Assembly: GCF_000815105.2 (NCBI RefSeq)
Contig: NZ_CP010310.2
Coordinates: 434,001 to 498,000, forward strand
Direction of reading: 5' to 3'
Length of the DNA stretch: 64,000 nucleotides
Origin: Pandoraea pulmonicola
Lineage (GTDB): Bacteria > Pseudomonadota > Gammaproteobacteria > Burkholderiales > Burkholderiaceae
Part shown: positions 55,832-64,000 of the stretch, in pieces
How the letters are laid out: the number at the start of each line of letters is the position of its first letter
Numbering within the stretch: the first letter of the stretch is position 1
Translations under genes and position numbers: made by a program
The notes under the pieces: generated by a model
Seen by the model: only the letters and a program-made list of their open reading frames with translations
What the model was told of the DNA's origin: nothing
The model's database searches: none

Positions 55832-56551
55832 TTAGTCGTCCGAGCGGCTTGACCAGAAAACCTGGTTCACGCCTGGCAGCGTTTCGAGGTGATCCGTGAG
55901 CGCATCGAGCTCACCCGCTTTCACCGCGGTAGGCAGCAGCAAGGCTTCGATTTCGACTTCCGTTTCGCCGAACGGATGGATGTCCAGCGCACGCACGGGG
56001 TAGTTCGATGCCTCGAGCCAGGCCTCGACCTTGTCGAGCACCTCGCGCTGCGTGGCCCGTGCGCAGATGACGGACAGCGCATAGGTTGCCTCGGACGTCG
56101 CTTCGTTGATCGGCGCGCGGTTGATGCGATTCACGATGGGGCGCAGCAGCGTGTTCGCCGCCAGCACGAAAGCCGCCACGACACACGCCTCGACGATCAG
56201 GCTCGCCCCGGCGGCCGCGCCCACGGCCGCGGAGCCCCACAGCGTGGCGGCGGTGTTCAGTCCGCGCACGGACGCGCCGTCCTTCATGATCGCGCCCGCG
56301 CCGAGAAAGCCCACGCCCGAGACGACGTACGCGATCACGCGCGTGTCGCCCGGCATCAGACGCATCGACAGGTCGACGAACGCTGCGGCACCCACTGCCA
56401 CCAGCACGTTGGTGCGCAGGCCCGCAGTGCGCTGGCGAACCTGTCGTTCCACGCCGATGATGGTACCGAGCACGAACGCGACGAACAGCGACACCGCCGT
56501 GTTGAGCAATGGGAGGAGCTGGAAATTCTGAATGCTGTGCAGTGCGTGCAT
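55832..56551 (-). CDS. MgtC/SapB family membrane protein, 239 aa
   Basis: Inner-membrane MgtC-like protein with about four or five transmembrane helices (LLNTAVSLFVAFVLGTIIGVERQ, LVAVGAAAFVDLSM, VVSGVGFLGAGAIMKDGASVRGLNTAATLWGSAAVGAAAG) and a C-terminal cytoplasmic ACT-like domain (~155-235). The motif GTIIGVERQVRQRTAGLRTN is the family signature. MgtC proteins act in low-Mg2+ survival and inhibit F-type ATP synthase in some pathogens, but housekeeping homologues also exist. No Mg2+-sensing leader is evident upstream. Confidence 0.92.
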   Translation of the reverse strand: MHALHSIQNFQLLPLLNTAVSLFVAFVLGTIIGVERQVRQRTAGLRTNVLVAVGAAAFVDLSMRLMPGDTRVIAYVVSGVGFLGAGAIMKDGASVRGLNTAATLWGSAAVGAAAGASLIVEACVVAAFVLAANTLLRPIVNRINRAPINEATSEATYALSVICARATQREVLDKVEAWLEASNYPVRALDIHPFGETEVEIEALLLPTAVKAGELDALTDHLETLPGVNQVFWSSRSDD

Positions 56552-56823
56552 GGAATGTCTCGAAGTGAGCCAGCCGGCGGGCGGCCGAAGACTTGCATGG
56601 GCGCGAGGGATCCGATGGGCCCGGCAGGTCGGCGCTGGCCGGTCGGGACACTACGCTTCGGTTGCGACAGCGGCGTGACAGGGGCGATGTCGCGAGGCGG
56701 GCCAAGGCGGCACAAGGCGAGCGCGGATGCGCCACCTGACGCCGCCGCGATTATGGCATCCGGACCGGCGAGGCGGATGCCGCTTCCCGGCCGGATGCCA
56801 TGCCGTGACGATGACCCGTGGCG

Positions 56824-59565
<2,742 letters not shown>

Positions 59566-59681
59566 GGGGCAAATCCGTTCAGTGATGGGCGCGGTGCGCT
59601 CGGCAACGCGCCGGGACTTCTGGCAATCGATCTCGTGATGGGCGGGGCGCGGCGGCCGCGACGTCGGGCGGTCCGGCCGCC

Positions 59682-60794
59682 TTACGACGCGTCGTCGGTC
59701 TCGTCCGTCGCGTTGCGGTACTGTGCCGGCCAGCGGCGCGGCTTCACGTCCGAGAGCGCTTTCGCGATTTCCGCGATGTGCTCGGGCGTGGTGCCGCAGC
59801 AGCCGCCCGCGAGGTTCACCAGTCCGGCCTGCGCGAACTCGCGCAGCAGGCCCGAGGTGACGTCCGGCGTTTCGTCGAAACCGGTGTCGCTCATCGGATT
59901 GGGCAGGCCGGCGTTCGGATAGACCGACACGTAGGTGTTGCACAGCTTGGCCAGTTCGGCGATGTACGGACGCATGAGCGTCGCCCCCAGCGCGCAGTTC
60001 AGGCCGAACGTGAGCGGGCGCGCATGACGCAGCGAATTCCAGAACGCTTCGACGGTCTGGCCGGACAGGATGCGCCCCGAGGCGTCGGTCACCGTGCCGG
60101 AGATCATGATCGGCAGCACTTCGCCGGTGTCCTCGAACAGTTCGTCGATGGCGAAGAGCGCGGCCTTGGCGTTGAGCGTGTCGAAGATCGTCTCGACGAG
60201 GAACAGGTCGACACCGCCTTCGAGCAGCGACTTCGCTTGCGCGTAGTAGGCATCGCGCAACTGATCGAAGTCGACGTTGCGCGCACCCGGGTCGTTCACG
60301 TCGGGACTGATGCTCGCGGTCTTGGGCGTCGGGCCGACGGCGCCGGCGGCAAAGCGCGGCTTGTCGGGCGTGCTGTACGCGTCGCAGGCTTCGCGCGCGA
60401 GACGGGCCGACTCGCGGTTCATCTCGTCGGCCAGATGTTCCATGTGGTAGTCGGCCTGCGCGATCGTCGTCGCCCCGAAAGTGTTTGTCTCGATGATGTC
60501 GGCGCCGGCGGCGAGATACTTGCGATGAATTTCGCCGATCACGTCCGGACGCGTGAGCGAGAGCAGTTCGTTGTTGCCCTTCACGTCGTGCGCGAAGTCG
60601 GCGAAGCGCTCGCCCCGGTACTGGGCTTCGTTCAGCTTGTACTGCTGAATCATCGTCCCCATGGCGCCGTCCAGGATCAGGATGCGCGATTCGAGCAGCG
60701 CAGGCAGCGCCTGGCCGCGCGTGTATTGCGGCTGGCGCGGCGGTGCGGCGTTCGGGGCGGTCCCCGTTTGGACGCTGGCGGAGGGGGTTGTCAT
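59682..60794 (-). CDS. Methionine synthase MetH, homocysteine-binding part
   Basis: Homocysteine S-methyltransferase domain on its own. It has 370 residues, with [49 protein letters not shown] and the zinc-binding [15 protein letters not shown]; the third Cys is in GLNCALG. It forms, with the 913-residue gene, the complete MetH activity; this split is normal in Burkholderiales. No cobalamin riboswitch was evident upstream. It is divergent from the rhodanese gene across ~157 bp. Confidence 0.95.
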   Translation of the reverse strand: MTTPSASVQTGTAPNAAPPRQPQYTRGQALPALLESRILILDGAMGTMIQQYKLNEAQYRGERFADFAHDVKGNNELLSLTRPDVIGEIHRKYLAAGADIIETNTFGATTIAQADYHMEHLADEMNRESARLAREACDAYSTPDKPRFAAGAVGPTPKTASISPDVNDPGARNVDFDQLRDAYYAQAKSLLEGGVDLFLVETIFDTLNAKAALFAIDELFEDTGEVLPIMISGTVTDASGRILSGQTVEAFWNSLRHARPLTFGLNCALGATLMRPYIAELAKLCNTYVSVYPNAGLPNPMSDTGFDETPDVTSGLLREFAQAGLVNLAGGCCGTTPEHIAEIAKALSDVKPRRWPAQYRNATDETDDAS

Positions 60795-60951
60795 GACGGA
60801 CGTCGCCTTGGAGTGGCCGGGAAACCTATAATTGTAATGGTTTTCGGCCGGCCTGCCCGTGCGCCGCCGCCCGTACGGCGGGCCGCGGCGCCGTTTTTCG
60901 GGAGGGCAGCCCCGGACATCGCCGCACCTTCAACCCTTTTTCGCCAACGAC

Positions 60952-61344
60952 ATGGAATTCCTGCTCCCGGGCGCCGCCCACAAGTTTCTGCAATCCAACG
61001 CGAACGCCCTGTTCGTCGACTGCCGCAGCGAGATGGAGTACCTGTTCGTCGGGCACCCGGCCGGCGCCATTCACGTGGCCTGGAACGACGGTCCAGATTG
61101 GGAAATTAACCCGCACTTCGTGCAGAGCGTTCGCAAGCTCGCCGGCGCTGGCGGCGAGCGGCCGGTGCTGCTCATCTGCCGAAGCGGCAACCGCAGCGCG
61201 GCCGCCGGCGAAGCGCTCGAAGCGGCTGGGTTCGTGAACGTCTACGCCGTGCAGCACGGCTTCGAGGGGGATCTCGACGCCACCCATCACCGCAACGCCG
61301 TGAATGGCTGGCGCTTCGACGGGCTGCCGTGGGAGCAGTGCTGA
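60952..61344 (+). CDS. Rhodanese-like sulfurtransferase, 130 aa
   Basis: Single-domain rhodanese. The active-site Cys76 is in LLICRSGNRSAAAGEALEAAGF, with VDCRSEMEYLFVGHPAGAIHVAW at the start and NVYAVQHGFEGDLD near the end. It is expected to move sulfane sulfur between thiols, but its acceptor is unknown. The ATG at 60952 follows directly from a short leader shared with the divergent metH locus. A terminator follows. Confidence 0.9.
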   Translation: MEFLLPGAAHKFLQSNANALFVDCRSEMEYLFVGHPAGAIHVAWNDGPDWEINPHFVQSVRKLAGAGGERPVLLICRSGNRSAAAGEALEAAGFVNVYAVQHGFEGDLDATHHRNAVNGWRFDGLPWEQC

Positions 61345-61384
61345 TCGCTCGCAGCGCCTGACATGAGGTCAAGCTGCGGACATG

Positions 61385-61414
61385 AAAAAACCCTCGCTGC
61401 TGCGAGGGTTTTTT
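61385..61414. terminator. Bidirectional rho-independent terminator
   Basis: AAAAAACCCTCGC pairs with GCGAGGGTTTTTT over a TGCT tetraloop, giving a U tract on both strands. It separates the convergent rhodanese and DUF3567 genes. Confidence 0.92.
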
Positions 61415-61440
61415 GTGATGCACCGCGTGCGGTGTCGGAG

Positions 61441-61698
61441 TCAGTGGAGCACGACCGGATTCGTCATGAAGTTATCGAACTGGCCGAGGAATTCATCGAC
61501 TTCGTCCTCGGAGGGTTCGCTGGCAATGAGTTTCTGCACTTCTTCACGGAATTGCCGGGCGAGCGAGCCGTCGAGGAAAATCTCGCGGCCAGCGGTTTTG
61601 TCCACGATTTCATAGCCACCCGCAGACAGCGCGTGATTGCCGTTATCCGCGGCAAACTCGACGACACAATAATTCGGGCTGTTGTAAATCATGAGCAT
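61441..61698 (-). CDS. DUF3567 family protein, 85 aa
   Basis: A small conserved betaproteobacterial protein: MLMIYNSPNYCVVEFAADNGNHALSAGGYEIVDKTAGREIFLDGSLARQFREEVQKLIASEPSEDEVDEFLGQFDNFM. Function unknown; acidic, cytoplasmic. CAGGAGAG lies ~7 bp before the ATG at 61698; a second ATG at 61692 is possible. It is followed by the bidirectional terminator. Confidence 0.92.
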   Translation of the reverse strand: MLMIYNSPNYCVVEFAADNGNHALSAGGYEIVDKTAGREIFLDGSLARQFREEVQKLIASEPSEDEVDEFLGQFDNFMTNPVVLH

Positions 61699-61871
61699 GG
61701 CAACTCTCCTGGTGTTCCTGCATGGTCCTTGTAAACCCACATAGGGGCGACGCGGCGCGATTTCAAGAGGCGATACCCCATGATTCGCTTATCGGCACAC
61801 CGGCTGACGAATTCAATGGTTTTGGCCCTCCTTGTGAACTTTCCACGCTAAAGGTTCGGATTCGGATGGGT

Positions 61872-62666
61872 TTAAGCGTTAGAGACGGTCCCTTGCAGAA
61901 ATGTTGCAAGGAGTTTGGTTACGAACTGTTTCTGTTCGACGATCGACAGATGCGCGGCGTCCGGCACGATCTCGAGCCGCGCGCCGGCGATGCCTTCGGC
62001 GATACGCCGGGCCACGGCGGGTGGCGTCGATGGGTCGTTTTCGCCCACGAGCACCAGCGTCGGCGCCTCGATTTCGTGCAGCCGCGTTCGTACATCGAAC
62101 GCCGCCAGTGCCTCGCAGGCCGCGGCAAAGCCCTCGGGATGCGCGTGTGCGACGAGTGCGCGGATGCGTTCGGCCTGCGCGGGGTGTCGCTGGCGAAAGC
62201 CTGCGCTCAGCCAGCGCTCCAGCGTGCCGTTGGCGAGTTCCTTCATGCCTTGCGCGCGGGCCTTGGCGGCGCGCTCGCGGAACAGTTGCGCGTCGGGGGC
62301 ATCGTAACCGGCGGTCGTGTCGATCAGCGTCAGGCTGGCGACGCGCTCGGGGGCGTCCAGCGCGAGTTGCTGCGCGACGGCGCCGCCCATCGAGATGCCG
62401 GCGAAGTGGGTACTCGGGATTTCCAGCGAACTGAGCAAGGCCGTCGCATCGGCGGCCAACTGGCCGATCGTGTAAGGACCGTGCGGTACGTCGCTCGCGC
62501 CGTGTCCACGACTGTCGTACCGCAGAACCCGGAAGTGTGCCGCAAGCTCGGGCACGAGATCGTCCCACACCGTGAGATCCGCACCCAGCGGGTGCGCCAG
62601 CGTCAGCCACGGACCGTGGCCATCCACCGCGTAGTGAATCGATACACCGTTGGCACTGACTTTCAT
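61872..62666 (-). CDS. Alpha/beta-hydrolase resembling 3-oxoadipate enol-lactonase
   Basis: It has 264 residues with an enol-lactonase-like N-terminus (ANGVSIHYAVDGHGPWLTLAHPLGADLTVWDDLVPEL), RVLRYDSRGHGASD, the nucleophile elbow AGISMGGAVAQQLAL, the acid Asp in GENDPSTPPAVAR and His in VPDAAHLSIVEQ. PcaD enzymes hydrolyse 3-oxoadipate enol-lactone in the beta-ketoadipate pathway, but no other pca gene is in the window, so the name is tentative. GGGAGG precedes the ATG at 62666; the frame continues upstream without support. Confidence 0.85.
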   Translation of the reverse strand: MKVSANGVSIHYAVDGHGPWLTLAHPLGADLTVWDDLVPELAAHFRVLRYDSRGHGASDVPHGPYTIGQLAADATALLSSLEIPSTHFAGISMGGAVAQQLALDAPERVASLTLIDTTAGYDAPDAQLFRERAAKARAQGMKELANGTLERWLSAGFRQRHPAQAERIRALVAHAHPEGFAAACEALAAFDVRTRLHEIEAPTLVLVGENDPSTPPAVARRIAEGIAGARLEIVPDAAHLSIVEQKQFVTKLLATFLQGTVSNA

Positions 62667-62828
62667 GGTGCGCGGCCTCCCATCAATCGTGAACGTGTGT
62701 CGATGCAGTGGGATGTTTCCGATTATGTCAGGAACCTCGCACTTGTGCAGCGCGTTTCGTCGTAGTGGGGCAACACTTCTCCTCAACCCGCACGACAGCT
62801 GAATCCCTCGAATTTCGAGGGGATTTAC

Positions 62829-64000
62829 GGGGGGGTGCCCCTATGTAATTAGTCAAGCACTAGGGGCGGTTTTCGGTTGATAAAAAGTGCCGTCGCGCAG
62901 CATGGCAAAGAGCACGTCGCAGCGCCGGCGAGCCAGCGCGATAAGTGCCTGGTTGTGGCGCTTGCCCTGCTGGATCTTTCGGCTGTAGTAGGCGCGTGAG
63001 ATCGGGTCTCGCAGGGCGGCAAAGGCTGAGAGAAACAAGGCGCGTTTGAGTACCTTGTTGCCACGCCGGGAGGGGTGTTCGCCTCGAATCGAGGAACCAG
63101 AGCGCCGGGTGACCGGCGCGAGACCCGCATACGCGGCCAGATGGGCGGCCGAGGCAAAGGCCTTGTGCGCCACCTCGGTCAGGAGTCGTGCTGCGGTCCT
63201 GAGCCCGACTCCGGGCATGCTACTCAGGACCGGCCAAAGAGGGTTGCTTTGCACCAGGCGCTCGACTTCGGCGGCAATCTCGTCGCGTTGCTTGCGTAGG
63301 GCTGCTAGTTGCTGGGCCAGACGCGGCATGACCAGCGTGGCGGCATGAGTACCAGGCACGACTACGGTTTGTTCGGTAAGCGCCTGCGCGATGTCAGCGG
63401 CCAGGCTCTTGCCAATGCGTGGTGCGAGCTTGATCAGGCGATTCGCCAGCGTTTTTTGGCCCGCGGCCGTCAGTGCTGCAGGCGAGGGGTAGCGCTCAAG
63501 CAGATCAAGCACGGCGGGGTGATCCAGGCGAGGCCCGAGCACGCGCTCGAGCGCGGGATGAATCTGCGTGAGTAAGCCGCGAATGCGGTTGCTGGTTTGA
63601 TTGACTTGGGCGGCCAGATCATCGTCGAAGCCGCACAGCATGGTCAGCTCGGCGAGCGGCTCATCGGCCAGCCGCAGCGAGCGCAGCGTATGCGGCATGG
63701 AGCGCGCGGCTTCGGCGATGACGGCGGCGTCACGTGCATCGGTCTTGGCTTCGCCGGCGTGCAGGTCAGCGATGCGGCGCATGGCCAGGCCGGGTAAGTA
63801 GGCGACGAGTGCACCGGCGTCTTGGGCGACGGCGAGCGGCAGCGCGCCAATGGTGGCGGGCTGATCGACGACGAACAGAAGTCGGCCGTGCACCTTGAGC
63901 TCATTGATGAGGGCTCGCAGCTGTGTCTCATCGTTAGGCAGGGCCTTGTTGTAGAGGCGACGGCCGTTGCGATCGAGGGCCACGGCATGGTGGTGGCCTT
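62829..64000 (-). mobile_element. IS110-family insertion sequence, second copy, cut by window edge
   Basis: Starts with the same GGGGGGGTGCCCCTATG edge as copy 1 and runs beyond position 64000. The offset from copy 1 is constant (18196 bp) and the sequence matched wherever I compared it. It has the same orientation as copy 1, so the pair are direct repeats enclosing ~16.7 kb. Confidence 0.9.
62853..64000 (-). CDS. IS110-family transposase, second copy, N-terminus outside window
   Basis: The 376 residues visible before the edge are identical to residues ~24-401 of copy 1, through the AKTDARDAAVIAEAAR and SMPGVGLRTAARLLTEV motifs to the same stop. The start codon and bridge-RNA region lie to the right of the window. 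Nothing here suggests a defect. Confidence 0.88.
   Translation of the reverse strand, partial: GHHHAVALDRNGRRLYNKALPNDETQLRALINELKVHGRLLFVVDQPATIGALPLAVAQDAGALVAYLPGLAMRRIADLHAGEAKTDARDAAVIAEAARSMPHTLRSLRLADEPLAELTMLCGFDDDLAAQVNQTSNRIRGLLTQIHPALERVLGPRLDHPAVLDLLERYPSPAALTAAGQKTLANRLIKLAPRIGKSLAADIAQALTEQTVVVPGTHAATLVMPRLAQQLAALRKQRDEIAAEVERLVQSNPLWPVLSSMPGVGLRTAARLLTEVAHKAFASAAHLAAYAGLAPVTRRSGSSIRGEHPSRRGNKVLKRALFLSAFAALRDPISRAYYSRKIQQGKRHNQALIALARRRCDVLFAMLRDGTFYQPKTAPSA

Noticed and set aside
60795..60951. Possible cobalamin or SAH riboswitch upstream of the metH genes
   Set aside because: I found no B12-box-like sequence and no matching long stem arrangement in this short region.
61872..62666. 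Firm assignment as pcaD of a beta-ketoadipate operon
   Set aside because: No other pca gene is present, so only the fold and likeness are claimed.

Overview
The window looks like the chromosome of a high-GC betaproteobacterium of the Burkholderiaceae. The clues are the LiuR-controlled leucine genes with aceK between them, a methionine synthase split into two genes, the order argS - SPOR protein - dsbA, small DUF1840 and DUF3567 proteins, and OmpC-type 'QSNVTLYG' porins. Pandoraea or a close relative is my best guess, by inference only. I found no rRNA, tRNA, CRISPR array, phage module or replication origin.

Layout. 0.1-3.6 kb: two small exported proteins, a general porin with a strong terminator, and a 3-hydroxyacyl-CoA dehydrogenase. 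3.8-10.5 kb: three tandem paralogous genes on the minus strand, each for a ~710-770 residue protein that I cannot assign to a known family. All three have a basic N-terminus, one hydrophobic segment, a shared central block ending in a CGGGC motif, and a C-terminal domain with an invariant Cys, His and Asp at identical spacing (34 and 51 residues). This looks like a papain/transglutaminase-type catalytic triad and is the most novel content here. 10.9-17.0 kb: nitronate monooxygenase behind a palindromic operator, then a minus-strand run of ghrA, HMG-CoA lyase, YbaK deacylase, FlK-like thioesterase, DUF1289, MaoC and an MBL hydrolase. 17.5-26.9 kb: accessory genes (YaeQ, hydrolase, two paralogous XRE regulators, EamA exporter, a second porin, a beta-hydroxyacid dehydrogenase, an AraC regulator) and a ~1 kb gene-free repeat-rich stretch.

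27.0-44.3 kb: an unbroken minus-strand block for leucine/isovalerate catabolism, holding a hotdog thioesterase, isovaleryl-CoA dehydrogenase (liuA), aceK, carbonic anhydrase, acetyl-CoA acetyltransferase, an SDR, an HCCA-isomerase-like protein, YchJ, methylcrotonyl-CoA carboxylase beta (liuB), methylglutaconyl-CoA hydratase (liuC) and carboxylase alpha (liuD). The biotin operon bioA-bioF-bioD-bioB sits between liuC and liuD, beside genes for a biotin enzyme. A perfect 30-bp palindrome precedes the block, and two related sites lie upstream of ghrA/HMG-CoA lyase and between liuR and a divergent MBL gene. Together they suggest one LiuR regulon taking leucine to acetoacetate and acetyl-CoA.

44.6-64 kb: an IS110-family element (copy 1) between liuR and its operator, then an MHS-type transporter, a Pro/Val/Ala-rich lipoprotein, argS-SPOR-dsbA-SDR, DUF1840, MgtC-like protein, split metH, rhodanese, DUF3567 and an enol-lactonase-like hydrolase. 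A second IS copy in the same orientation runs off the right edge. Long antisense reading frames opposite these genes are shadows and were left out. Start codons were moved inward where a Shine-Dalgarno sequence or the family N-terminus favoured it.
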